Shown here: piece by piece, positions 43,340-52,010 of the stretch
Layout of the letters: every line of letters starts with the position of its first letter
Numbering within the stretch: position 1 is the first letter of the stretch
Assembly (NCBI RefSeq): GCF_033971905.1
Contig: NZ_JALBUT010000003.1
Span: 62,001-126,000 of the forward strand
Source of the DNA: Intestinicryptomonas porci
Lineage (GTDB): Bacteria > Verrucomicrobiota > Verrucomicrobiia > Opitutales > Intestinicryptomonadaceae
DNA: 64,000 nt
Reading direction: 5' to 3'
Position numbers and translations under genes: made by a program
Notes under the pieces: generated by a model
Seen by the model: the letters and a program-made list of their open reading frames with translations, nothing else
Database searches by the model: none
What the model was told of the DNA's origin: nothing

Positions 43340-45502
43340 ATGAATATTAAAAAATTTTTTGTTTCTTTTCTATTTGTATTACTAAATCTCATATCATTTG
43401 CCGCTGATAATAAAAATTATGATGGACAATATCTTGTTGATAAAGACTTTACCTATACTAATGGGGGTGATTTTTATTTTCATGCAAATGTAAGTATGAA
43501 AGGGTGTAGCTTTATCGGGGCAAATCTAAGAGATTCTACTTTTGCTTATTATAGATATGATAATGCTTCATCCCAGGCTTATTATTATGCAGATATTAGA
43601 GGATCTAATTTTACCAATGCAAATTTGACAAACGTTAAATTCGGAATATTGGGAAATGGTAAAACATATGTTGGTTCTCTTTTTACCGATGTAATATTTA
43701 CCGATGCAATTATTAATGGTATTCAAATTCAAGGGAAACAAAATCTTAGCAAAGAACAACTATACTCTACGGCAAGCTACAAAAATAAAGATCTGACAGA
43801 TATAAAATTTATCGCATGTAATCTTAGCGATTGGTCTTTTTCAGGACAAAATTTATCTAATGCCAATTTTAGTGACTCAGTTCTTTCAGGGGTGAATTTC
43901 TCTTCGGCAGATCTTACAAATGTAAATTTTACAGATGCAGTTATTTATAATACAAATTTTGCCAGCTTAAAAAATATAAATTTAGATAACCTTAAAAAAT
44001 CTGTAAATTACAAAAATAAGGATTTTTCAGGAATAAAATTTGATTCCAATGGTAACTTGTTTTCCAATTTTGATTTTTCAGGTTTTAATTTAACTGGAAC
44101 GAGTTTTTATAAAAATACTTTGTCCAATACAAATTTTACTGATGCAATAGTCAAAAATGCCAGTTTTACAAAAACAATAGGTTTTACGAAAGAAAAACTT
44201 TATTCCACTGTAAGTTATAAAGACAAAAATTTAGAGGGAATAAAACTTGGAAATTTAGATTTATCTAATTGGAATTTTATAAAACAAAATCTAACAAATG
44301 CAGAATTGTATGATACATTGTTAATTGGGACTTCCTTAAATTCCTCTATTTTGGAAGGCGTAAATTTTACCAATGCGGATTTACGTGGAGCTAATTTAAG
44401 TTCTGCCAAATTAACAAATGCAAAATTAGAAGGAGCAGTAATTACAGGCGCAAATTTCTCTTCGACAACAAGCAACGGATTTACCAAGGAGCAACTTTAT
44501 TCCACTGCAAGTTATAAAAACAAAGATTTAAGTGGAATTGATTTCTCTGAAAATGACTTTTCCGGCAATGATTCTTTGCGTTGGGATTTATCGGGTTGCG
44601 ATCTTTCCAATATTAATTTTACCAATACAAATCTTGAACGTACTTTAGTGACAGGTTCTATAATAAGGGGTGCGAATTTTGAAGGAGTTTTGGGATTCAA
44701 TTCAGGAAATCTCTACAATACAAAAAGTTGGAAAATAAAAGATCTGTACGGTGTAAAATTTACGGGATTGAATATGTCCGCTTGGGATTTATCCGGACAA
44801 AATCTACAAAATGCGGGCTTCGTCAATGCAACACTTGTTGGTACTGATTTTACCAATGCGGATTTACGTGAAGCTAATTTAAATAATATAAAGGGAAGTC
44901 AAAACATAAAAAATACAATTTGGAATGACGGCATCATTAAAAATTTTTCAATGGAATCATCGGACGATAATTTTTCAATTAGGAAATATGAACCTGTAAG
45001 CGTAGGCGGTGCTTCTATTTCGGCAAAATTAAACACCAGTTCTTCAATTTCGGGAGGGGCGATTTTGACTCTGGAAAAAGGGGCGGAATTTGAAGTAGTC
45101 AACAATTCAACTTTGACGCTTTCAAAATATTCGGAAATTGTAATAAACACCGATTTAAATTCTTCAACCAAGTTTGTAATAGAAGAAGGTTCATCGTTTA
45201 ACTTTAAAGACGGCGCAAAGCTTGTAATAAACTTGGAAGATTTTGAATGGTCGGAATTCAATTCGGAGACATTAAAATTTTCGGTAATGAATTGGGAAGA
45301 TGTTTCCAAGATTATAGGATTGGAAGATTTGGTAAAAAGCGAAGATATTGTATTGAATGTAAACGGCAAAGAATACTCCTATTCTTGGGGCTATGAAATT
45401 ACCGACAGCGGATTGCTTGTAGTTCTGCCCGAACCCTCGACCTATGCGGCGATATTTGGGGCATTGGCGTTGGCTTTTGCGGCGTACAGAAGAAGAAAGT
45501 AA
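43340..45502 (+). CDS. Exported pentapeptide-repeat protein with PEP-CTERM anchor
   Basis: A 720-aa surface protein. The signal peptide is MNIKKFFVSFLFVLLNLISFA. About residues 45-530 are pentapeptide-like repeats (A[DN]LxN/F type, such as NFTNADLRGANLSSAKLTNAKL), which fold into a right-handed beta-helix. The helix is punctuated by a repeated block of type KEQLYSTASYKNKDLSGI near 43749, 43987, 44188, 44487 and 44704. A beta-rich spacer leads to the C-terminal sorting signal LPEPSTYAAIFGALALAFAAYRRRK, recognised by exosortase. The start at 43340 has AAGGGAG upstream. Base composition is strongly A+T-rich up to about 44950 and near the chromosomal average after it, suggesting a foreign repeat domain joined to a resident tail. 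Confidence 0.85.
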   Translation: MNIKKFFVSFLFVLLNLISFAADNKNYDGQYLVDKDFTYTNGGDFYFHANVSMKGCSFIGANLRDSTFAYYRYDNASSQAYYYADIRGSNFTNANLTNVKFGILGNGKTYVGSLFTDVIFTDAIINGIQIQGKQNLSKEQLYSTASYKNKDLTDIKFIACNLSDWSFSGQNLSNANFSDSVLSGVNFSSADLTNVNFTDAVIYNTNFASLKNINLDNLKKSVNYKNKDFSGIKFDSNGNLFSNFDFSGFNLTGTSFYKNTLSNTNFTDAIVKNASFTKTIGFTKEKLYSTVSYKDKNLEGIKLGNLDLSNWNFIKQNLTNAELYDTLLIGTSLNSSILEGVNFTNADLRGANLSSAKLTNAKLEGAVITGANFSSTTSNGFTKEQLYSTASYKNKDLSGIDFSENDFSGNDSLRWDLSGCDLSNINFTNTNLERTLVTGSIIRGANFEGVLGFNSGNLYNTKSWKIKDLYGVKFTGLNMSAWDLSGQNLQNAGFVNATLVGTDFTNADLREANLNNIKGSQNIKNTIWNDGIIKNFSMESSDDNFSIRKYEPVSVGGASISAKLNTSSSISGGAILTLEKGAEFEVVNNSTLTLSKYSEIVINTDLNSSTKFVIEEGSSFNFKDGAKLVINLEDFEWSEFNSETLKFSVMNWEDVSKIIGLEDLVKSEDIVLNVNGKEYSYSWGYEITDSGLLVVLPEPSTYAAIFGALALAFAAYRRRK

Positions 45503-45531
45503 TTTTTTTATAGGTATAAAATAGGATACGG

Positions 45532-45558
45532 GGCTTTCGGGCTTTATGCCCGAAGGCT
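45532..45558 (+). terminator. Hairpin between pentapeptide gene and small membrane protein gene
   Basis: An 11-12 bp stem built on TCGGGC/GCCCGA with a 5-nt loop, 30 nt after the stop codon. The following T run is weak (CTTTCT), and the Shine-Dalgarno of the next gene comes at once, so it may be a leaky terminator or mRNA-processing hairpin. Confidence 0.5.
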
Positions 45559-45576
45559 CTTTCTAAGGGAAGAAAG

Positions 45577-45834
45577 ATGAAATCATACTCGGAATACGGA
45601 TTTTGGGACTTCTTTGTGGAAGTGGTATTCTCGCAGGGCTTTTTGGTTTTGACCGCGCTGGTTTTGATATTCGCATTCCTGTGTTTCAGATTTTACAAGC
45701 TCAATTTCGCGGCAGGAGACGCTTCCGAAAGCGAAAACAACGGCTCTTACAAAATGGGGCTTAACATTTCCCTTATTATGATTATGGGAACGGCGGCAGC
45801 CCTATACTTCCTCTACCTCTATTCCCTTTGGTAA
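45577..45834 (+). CDS. Small membrane protein of unknown function
   Basis: An 85-aa protein with two predicted transmembrane helices (FLVLTALVLIFAFLCFRFY at about 22-40 and ISLIMIMGTAAALYFLYLYSLW at the C-terminus). They are joined by a short polar loop (NFAAGDASESENNGSY). No family recognised. A good Shine-Dalgarno (AGGGAAG) precedes the ATG, and composition is closer to core genes than the A+T-rich genes before it. It could be co-transcribed with the pentapeptide-repeat gene through the hairpin. Confidence 0.65.
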   Translation: MKSYSEYGFWDFFVEVVFSQGFLVLTALVLIFAFLCFRFYKLNFAAGDASESENNGSYKMGLNISLIMIMGTAAALYFLYLYSLW

Positions 45835-45858
45835 TTTCTTCTTATAGTCAATAAAACG

Positions 45859-45895
45859 AGGCGCAGCCCGCATCCCGCGGACTGCGCCTTTGCTT
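45859..45895 (+). terminator. Terminator after small membrane protein gene
   Basis: A stem AGGCGCAG/CTGCGCCT (45859-45866 with 45882-45889), with further CCGC/GCGG pairing inside and TTGCTTTT after it. It lies 25 nt past the stop. Confidence 0.75.
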
Positions 45896-45955
45896 TTGAG
45901 GTTTTAAGTTTGCCGGCAAATTCAATAAAGAAATAATTTTGAAAAACCTAAAACA

Positions 45956-45990
45956 AAAAACGGCGCAGGGGGAAAAGTCTTGCGCCGTTT
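45956..45990 (-). terminator. Terminator after TIM-barrel hydrolase gene
   Basis: A stem AAACGGCGCA/TGCGCCGTTT with a 13-nt loop, followed on the minus strand by a T run, about 45 nt past the stop of the minus-strand gene. Confidence 0.75.
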
Positions 45991-46032
45991 GGCATAAAAA
46001 ATCCTGACTTGCGGACTCTTTGCAAAAAATGG

Positions 46033-47280
46033 TTATTTATTCTTGATGATTGACATCCATTCGTCCCATCTATCGTCAACGATTGCCATTGAGGGTTTCG
46101 GAGACCAGTCGTTATTGTAAACCGAAAAGTTGAGCGGCTTAAACGACCCCGCTATCACTACGCCTTCCTGCGACGGATCGACATTGTCAACGGCAACATC
46201 GACAAATTCCCAGCCAAAATTTGTGGAATTTTCTATCGTATTTCGCAAAAGAGCTTCCATTTCGTGCGGGAAGTAGTCTGTGCCGTTAATTGTCATATGC
46301 TCCGTTATAACCCAGTCGCGCTTAGTTGCGTTCATGACTTCGCGGACTCTTGCGTATGCCTTTGCATTTGGGTGGCGGTCGTCGAAATGCCATGTCCAGT
46401 TGACCTGCAAAATGTCGGGTTCGACAAGATTCAAGAGGAAATTCATAGGGCTTCCCATGCGCGCGCACATTGTTTTTTCGTTTGCGTCGAGATAGTCGGA
46501 AGCAATCCAGACGGGCTTTTCGCCGAAACCTTCGCGATAGGCGCGAGCGTCGTTATTCACCCAGTCGGCGAGCCAATGGGCGCGGAATACGTTCCAAGAA
46601 ACATCGTTTACAAATTCTTCGGGAGCGGGGAAAGTTTCGGGGAACTTTGGCGCATACTTGCAGTTTTTATCACACCAAGCTTCGTATGCTTTCTTTGCGG
46701 CTTCGGAGTAGTCGAGATAGCGCGAGCCCATGTACTGGGGTTCGACTGTTGTTTCGCAATACAAGAAATCTTTGTCGGACAAGGCTTTTGAAAGGTTGCG
46801 TATGAAATTGCGCGAACATCTCAAATAGTCTTCATCGTACAATGACGGGACAACGGAAGCGTAGGCATATTCGGTGTCGCTTGCCTTTTCGCCGTTGCTG
46901 TCAACCGCAACGGCGTTCGGATAGGCTTTCCAAAAGCCCGCAGGCAGAGTTCCGCCACCAACGCCGTAAGTTTCCACCGACAAAGACGCGAACATTCCGT
47001 TTGCGTTTATTGCGTCAATCAGCCTGCGCAAAGGCTCGATGTCGGCGGAGATTGTGCCGTCGCCCACAAAGTCGAAGTGGTGCCAGTAGCAGTTCAACGC
47101 CAAATTCGTATAGCCTTTTTTCGCCAAAATCGGCAGGTGCGAAATCAATTCTTCGATTTGCTCTTTGTTGCCGTAGTCGCGCAGAGGCTTGCCCGTTTTC
47201 ATAAACTTCCAGACGCCGTCAACATAGAGCCTGCCGCCTTTAAGTTCGCATTTTTTGCCGTTGATGATTCTTGCTTTCAT
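46033..47280 (-). CDS. Putative TIM-barrel glycoside hydrolase
   Basis: A 415-aa protein without a signal peptide. The order of strands looks like a clan GH-A (beta/alpha)8 barrel: YTNLALNCYWHHFDFVGDG early, then DKDFLYCETTVEPQYMG, where a Glu could be the acid/base, and WVITEHMTINGTDYF, where the Glu in ITEH could be the nucleophile. VWIASDYLDANEK and DILQVNWTWHFDDRHPN are further barrel strands. I cannot name the GH family; GH42- or GH5-like are possibilities. The ATG overlaps the stop of the atypical GH38 gene by 1 nt, so both are translated together and probably act on the same glycan. Confidence 0.6.
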   Translation of the reverse strand: MKARIINGKKCELKGGRLYVDGVWKFMKTGKPLRDYGNKEQIEELISHLPILAKKGYTNLALNCYWHHFDFVGDGTISADIEPLRRLIDAINANGMFASLSVETYGVGGGTLPAGFWKAYPNAVAVDSNGEKASDTEYAYASVVPSLYDEDYLRCSRNFIRNLSKALSDKDFLYCETTVEPQYMGSRYLDYSEAAKKAYEAWCDKNCKYAPKFPETFPAPEEFVNDVSWNVFRAHWLADWVNNDARAYREGFGEKPVWIASDYLDANEKTMCARMGSPMNFLLNLVEPDILQVNWTWHFDDRHPNAKAYARVREVMNATKRDWVITEHMTINGTDYFPHEMEALLRNTIENSTNFGWEFVDVAVDNVDPSQEGVVIAGSFKPLNFSVYNNDWSPKPSMAIVDDRWDEWMSIIKNK

Positions 47281-50063
47281 TATTTTAAATCAACCAATAT
47301 TGTTTGTATTTTCTTCGGGGCGAGTTCAACGACCACGCCGCCGTTTGCGAGTTTTGCGCGCTTTGACGCTTCTTCGTTAAGGTTGCAAAGTTTTGCCTCT
47401 TTCACGGGCTTTGCAAATTTTACGACGCATTTCTTAGCCTTGCCTGACGGATTGAAAAGGCGCAGCGAAATCGAATTCGACCTTGCCGCCTTCTTTGCCG
47501 CAGAAAGCTGTATTGCATCGCCTTCAAGCGACATAAACGAAGCCGAAAGCGGAAGCTTGCCGCCATTTCTCGACTTTGTTTCCGCCGCCAAAAGCGGAGC
47601 GGAAAATTCGTCCGCCTGCTTAAAGAGCAATTCGTAATCTTCGCCGAAATCGCCGAAGCAGAGGGCATATTTGTAGGAGTGAGAACCGATGCCCTGCGAG
47701 AGGTCGCCGGGCTTGTATTCCAAGTCAAAATCGCCGGAAGTGCAGATTTTGTTTTCGTACGCGCGGGTGATTGTAAGCGCATACTTGCCGTCCGCAAAAG
47801 TTTCGTATTCGTGCAAGCCCCCACCCAAGACAGCGAAGCCTCTTTTGGCGTCTCTAAGCCCCGAGAAACGAGCCATCGGGAAGGTGAGTTCGGGGAATTC
47901 GACATACGGATTTTTCTTGTCGCGAATATGGCGGCGCACCGCAACGTCGAAAACAGATTCGGCAAAGTTGTTTTCAGCCTTTACGCCCGAATTGAAAACC
48001 GCGCGCAAGCGGTGGTTACGGCACTTGTTTTCAAATTCGACCTTGACTTCGACATTCTTTGCCCCTGCCTTCAAAGTGTATTCCACGACAAATGTTGTCG
48101 GGATTAAATCCTTTGCGAGCCTTGTTGACTGACGCCAATCCATATAATCGGAAGAGCGCGGAGTGTCGGAAGGAATTTTCAGGGTAAACTCGGCTCTGAT
48201 TGTATTTGAAACCGCACCCGATGAGACGCGGCTTAGCTTTGCTTTCACGCCCTTTGACGAAACAATCAAATCGTTTATCGGCGAAACGTGGCTCCAAGAG
48301 TGCCCCATTTCTCCGCCGTCTTCAAAGCTGTTTAAGTTTTCGTAAGCCTGGTTTGAAACCTTGTCAAGAACAGTGATTGTGCCGTCGGAATTGACTTTGG
48401 CTTTCAAGAATTCGTTTTCAAGCTCGAAACCCTTTGCGGACTTTGCCTTTTGCGCGTCCTTTATGCGCTTTAAAAGATAAGTTTTATAGCCGCATGCGGG
48501 AACTTTATCCGCAAAGAAATTCAATTCGTATTCATCGGCATAACTCATCAAAGCCAAGTCGGCATGGTCGCGGAAAACTTTGCCGTAATAGTTTGTGGAA
48601 GAGATGTCAAATTCGACGGGATTGCCCTCGAAATCTTCCATTGCAAAACCCTTGCCTTCAATTTCGCGGGCGACATCCACAAACGCCGAAACAACTTCCG
48701 ACCTTTCAAAGGGAAGCGGATTAAATACCGTCAAGATAAGCGCATTCTTGTCGAGGGAGGAAGTGTCGATTTTAGCCTGCAAGGCGTAGAGCGATTCGCT
48801 TGCAATCATATCGGAAATCGAAATGGAATCGCGCAGACGGTAAGTCGCGTCCTGCTCAATTCTGTCGATGCCGCAACCGCCGATTGTGTCGTGGGCGTGG
48901 CATTTCAAATACTGTCGCCATGAAAGGTTGTAGAAAGGCTCAAGCCACGGCGCACCGTTTAGCCAAGCCATAAGACCGAAAGGCTCCGCTTTCTTTATCA
49001 GCGCGTTTTCCGTCTGGGCAAGCAGAACTTTCTGCCTCGTGCGGGCTGAAATGATGTCGTTTGCGATGTAGTTAAAGCCGTACTTGTTCATCTGCAAATG
49101 GCGGACTTCGCCCTCAATCACGGGGAGTTTTTCGCCCTTTACCGCCTTTTTCAAGTCTTTCGCATAACGCGCCAAAGAAGAGTAGAACACGTTGCCGTCC
49201 TTCTTTGCAATATCTTTGCACTGCTCCAGAATTTCCGCTTCTCGCAAGTCGGGAGTGGAAGTATCCATGCCGTGCATGAGCGCAATGTGCGGAGTGCCGA
49301 AGTGCGTTTTTTCCTCTTCAACAAGCTTCTTGAAAGCGTCTTCTGCGGCGTCCTTATCCATCTTCCAATCATTCGGGAAGACATAGCCGTGGTTGTAGCG
49401 GTTGGATTCGTCGCAGAGCTTGAAAGGAGATGAGTCTTCATGCCAGAAGAAACGGCGGTGCAAGCGATGGTTTTGCGTCTTGTATAACGCCTTGCGCCAT
49501 ACGCCGAAATAAAAGTTGTAGCGCGCGCCCATGCCGAAGCGCGAAACCAAAAGCTCGGAGCCGTCCGCGCCGCGCCATGTAAATTCGGAACGCGGAGCCT
49601 GGTCGCGGGTAATACCGCGGTAGAACATCGCTACATCTATGCCGAAACCTTTATAAATCTGCGGAAGCTGGCTCACCTGCCCCCAGCCGAACGGAGTGTA
49701 GCCGACTTTCATCGGCTCGCCGAATTCCTCGACTGTCAAGTGCCCGTAAAGCATATTTCTTACGACAGATTCGCCCGTGATTGTATTCATGTCGAGCGCG
49801 CTGTACCAAGGGCCTGCATTTATGCGCCCCGCCGAAATGTGCTTTTTAAGCTCCGCGCGCTTTTCGGGGCGGATTTCCAAGTAGTCTTCAAGCGGAACAG
49901 CCTGAGAGTCGAGCAAGAATGTGTATTCGGGAATTTTCTTCATTATGACCAAGAGGTCGTCAATGAAGTCCACAGTCATTTTGCGTGTATGTTCAAAGTC
50001 GAGAGTCCACTCTCTGTCGAGGTGGGTGTTAGGGATAAAATGGTATTGGTAGTTTTTTGCCAT
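47280..50063 (-). CDS. GH38-family glycosyl hydrolase with atypical active site
   Basis: A 927-aa protein with the GH38 layout: FIPNTHLDREW at the start (zinc-binding His and Asp), PWYSALDMNTITGESVVRNMLYG, YTPFGWGQVSQLPQI, then CHAHDTIGGCGIDR for the later His, and a large C-terminal beta domain. Aligned on QLPQI, the family nucleophile Asp (PDSFGYSPQLPQI in the other GH38 of this window) is replaced by Phe. The protein is otherwise well preserved. It may belong to a divergent subfamily with a different residue or a non-hydrolytic role. The start at 50063 (MAKNYQYHF) fits the family; it is coupled to the downstream TIM-barrel hydrolase. Confidence 0.82.
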   Translation of the reverse strand: MAKNYQYHFIPNTHLDREWTLDFEHTRKMTVDFIDDLLVIMKKIPEYTFLLDSQAVPLEDYLEIRPEKRAELKKHISAGRINAGPWYSALDMNTITGESVVRNMLYGHLTVEEFGEPMKVGYTPFGWGQVSQLPQIYKGFGIDVAMFYRGITRDQAPRSEFTWRGADGSELLVSRFGMGARYNFYFGVWRKALYKTQNHRLHRRFFWHEDSSPFKLCDESNRYNHGYVFPNDWKMDKDAAEDAFKKLVEEEKTHFGTPHIALMHGMDTSTPDLREAEILEQCKDIAKKDGNVFYSSLARYAKDLKKAVKGEKLPVIEGEVRHLQMNKYGFNYIANDIISARTRQKVLLAQTENALIKKAEPFGLMAWLNGAPWLEPFYNLSWRQYLKCHAHDTIGGCGIDRIEQDATYRLRDSISISDMIASESLYALQAKIDTSSLDKNALILTVFNPLPFERSEVVSAFVDVAREIEGKGFAMEDFEGNPVEFDISSTNYYGKVFRDHADLALMSYADEYELNFFADKVPACGYKTYLLKRIKDAQKAKSAKGFELENEFLKAKVNSDGTITVLDKVSNQAYENLNSFEDGGEMGHSWSHVSPINDLIVSSKGVKAKLSRVSSGAVSNTIRAEFTLKIPSDTPRSSDYMDWRQSTRLAKDLIPTTFVVEYTLKAGAKNVEVKVEFENKCRNHRLRAVFNSGVKAENNFAESVFDVAVRRHIRDKKNPYVEFPELTFPMARFSGLRDAKRGFAVLGGGLHEYETFADGKYALTITRAYENKICTSGDFDLEYKPGDLSQGIGSHSYKYALCFGDFGEDYELLFKQADEFSAPLLAAETKSRNGGKLPLSASFMSLEGDAIQLSAAKKAARSNSISLRLFNPSGKAKKCVVKFAKPVKEAKLCNLNEEASKRAKLANGGVVVELAPKKIQTILVDLK

Positions 50064-50200
50064 AATTAGAGAAATGCTGTATATCGCTTGGATTTTTACA
50101 AGCATTTTTCGCAAAAAAATCCTGTTTTTTCCCGCCCGAAACGGCTTTTTAACAGCTTGAAAAATACGGATTTACCCGAAAAACCCGAACCGCCCGAAGC

Positions 50201-51412
50201 TTACAGGTTTTTCAAATCGCCAACCGAAACTATTTTATATTTGCAGCTTTGCGGATTGTAAATGCACGCATTCTGTAAAGAGTGGGCAACAGTCATAAAT
50301 ACGTCTATGGAGTCGAGCTCCTTTTTGCCTTCATATTTTGCATCGTCGCTATTTGCAAACAATATATATTTATCTTGTAAGCCCTTGGGCAAAAACGGGA
50401 GAACTTTTGCATTTAGCACAACAATTTTCTTGCCCTTTGCCGCCGCCATTTCTTTCACAGACTCCCAATCGTTGCCATAGCATATCGCGCCGTCATGCAA
50501 ATAGTATTCGATTCTGCCGTTTTGAAACGCCCTTATTATGTTTTTTAACCTTTCAAATTTTACGCCCGCGCCCCGCACTTCCATTTCCATGCCCGATGCG
50601 GGATTTATCAGTATTATGCCGGATGCCAGCCTGTTTTGAACCCAGTCGGGATAATATTTCTTCAAAAGCTCCATGTGGCGTTCCTTAAATTTGCCGTCAT
50701 ACAAAAATGCGCCTTCATTCGACCTGTCGAAAAATACGCCTACGCACTCCGCGTGTGTTGAGGCATAATTTGCGATTGTGTTATCGTTGCTAATCCTATA
50801 ATAGGGCGCAAAATTTATAAGCACGACCTTGTTGTTTTTTAGCGCAGATTTCATCGCGCCGTCAAAATCTTCTCGCCAAATCGGAGAAATTTTGGAATTT
50901 GGCTTGGTCAATTTTTCTCCGGATTTTATGAGCAGGGAATTATAACTTATATAAAAACTTTCTCCGGCAAATGGCATAAACTTTAGAGGTTCAACGCAAT
51001 TTGTTTTGGGGTGGATTAAATAAATGCCCGTTTTCTCGATTTTAAGGTCATTCAAAACTGCGTTATTCAAAGCATATAGCTTATCCTCCTTTTTTAAAGC
51101 ATTTTCTCTGTACTTTTCCGCTTTTTTATAGTTTGAAAGCTTAACAGGCCTTCCCGCAAGCTTCTGCATCGCCAAGCCTTTGTCGCCAACAGACACCGTC
51201 AACAGTTTGCTTTCTGCAAGTCTTCCAAAATTTTTATCTGAACGAACGCGGGAGTTGAAAGAAACATATTCGTGATTATTTACGCCATAAAAAAGCAAAA
51301 CACATTTATTTGATTTATCCGCAGCCGTCAACGCCTCGAGAAGCGACACCATCATATCCGACATAGCCAAAACAGGCGTTAGGAAAAGAAGCAAAGCAGT
51401 AAAATATTTCAT
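50201..51412 (-). CDS. Exported protein of unknown function, possibly thioredoxin-like without cysteines
   Basis: A 403-aa protein with a signal peptide (MKYFTALLLFLTPVLAMSD). Two internal segments recall the start of thioredoxin folds in the periplasmic thioredoxin of this window: ADKSNKCVLLFYGVNN (about 30-45) and ALKNNKVVLINFAPYY (about 190-205). In both, the CxxC active site is absent. SGIILINPASGMEMEV resembles a later thioredoxin strand. Redox activity is therefore unlikely. The start at 51412 is chosen as it begins the signal peptide. Function unknown; the fold similarity is my inference. Confidence 0.65.
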   Translation of the reverse strand: MKYFTALLLFLTPVLAMSDMMVSLLEALTAADKSNKCVLLFYGVNNHEYVSFNSRVRSDKNFGRLAESKLLTVSVGDKGLAMQKLAGRPVKLSNYKKAEKYRENALKKEDKLYALNNAVLNDLKIEKTGIYLIHPKTNCVEPLKFMPFAGESFYISYNSLLIKSGEKLTKPNSKISPIWREDFDGAMKSALKNNKVVLINFAPYYRISNDNTIANYASTHAECVGVFFDRSNEGAFLYDGKFKERHMELLKKYYPDWVQNRLASGIILINPASGMEMEVRGAGVKFERLKNIIRAFQNGRIEYYLHDGAICYGNDWESVKEMAAAKGKKIVVLNAKVLPFLPKGLQDKYILFANSDDAKYEGKKELDSIDVFMTVAHSLQNACIYNPQSCKYKIVSVGDLKNL

Positions 51413-51471
51413 TGTCAAAATATTACGAAACAATTTAATAACATTCAAGTTAAAAAAATACCAACAAAAAA

Positions 51472-51495
51472 GCGAACGCGCATTTGCCCGTTCGC
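51472..51495 (-). terminator. Terminator after DUF4282 gene
   Basis: A stem GCGAACG/CGTTCGC with a 10-nt loop and a T run on the minus strand, 25 nt past the stop of the DUF4282 gene. Confidence 0.75.
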
Positions 51496-51519
51496 AGAAA
51501 AGACAATATTTTGTTTTTG

Positions 51520-51813
51520 CTATTCGGATTTTCCGCTGCTTTTATTTTTCAGAATATCTCTGATTTCCCTCAGCTTTTCGTGTATTGCCACAACCAAATA
51601 GACAAGCTCGACCCAAATTCTCAAAAACAGAACGCCGAGCGGAATGCCGATTACAATGGCAAACAAGCCGCTTAAGAACTCTCCGTTAAAAATCAGCCCC
51701 AAACCGCTTACTGCGCCGCCAATAACCACAACGCAGAGAAAAATCCTGTAAATCCAAAGCAGGACAGTTGCGAGAACCAATTTGTCGAGACTAAATATAT
51801 CTTTTATATTCAT
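51520..51813 (-). CDS. DUF4282-type membrane protein
   Basis: A 97-aa protein with two long hydrophobic helices (VLATVLLWIYRIFLCVVVIGG and GLFAIVIGIPLGVLFLRIWVE), then RIWVELVYLVVAIHEKLREI. This last block matches the arrangement of the small DUF4282 family, where an Arg-x-x-x-Glu leads into an amphipathic helix. No function is known for it. The short charged tail (LKNKSSGKSE) would be cytoplasmic. It is followed by a hairpin terminator and preceded by about 200 bp of A+T-rich DNA shared with the divergent HAD gene. Confidence 0.7.
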   Translation of the reverse strand: MNIKDIFSLDKLVLATVLLWIYRIFLCVVVIGGAVSGLGLIFNGEFLSGLFAIVIGIPLGVLFLRIWVELVYLVVAIHEKLREIRDILKNKSSGKSE

Positions 51814-52010
51814 TCCATTTCCTTTGTTTTAAACATTTTCATATTTTCATACCAAAAGATTTTTTCAAATTCCCATAAAATCATTGCAAATTATTATTCG
51901 TCAAATTCCAATTCCATTTAATTATTTTTACGGAATATGTTTAATGCCGCAAAAAACCAAAATATCCCGCGCTTGACAAAGCAGGGCAAATCAAAGAAAG
52001 TTTTTACCTT

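Noticed and set aside
43340..44950. Tandem repeats in the pentapeptide gene as a CRISPR-like or satellite array
   Set aside because: The repeats are protein-level pentapeptides with variable DNA and irregular spacing, in one open frame.
46264..46791. 175-codon plus-strand frame inside the TIM-barrel hydrolase gene
   Set aside because: Shadow of a real gene on the other strand; Cys-rich, no motif, no ribosome-binding site.
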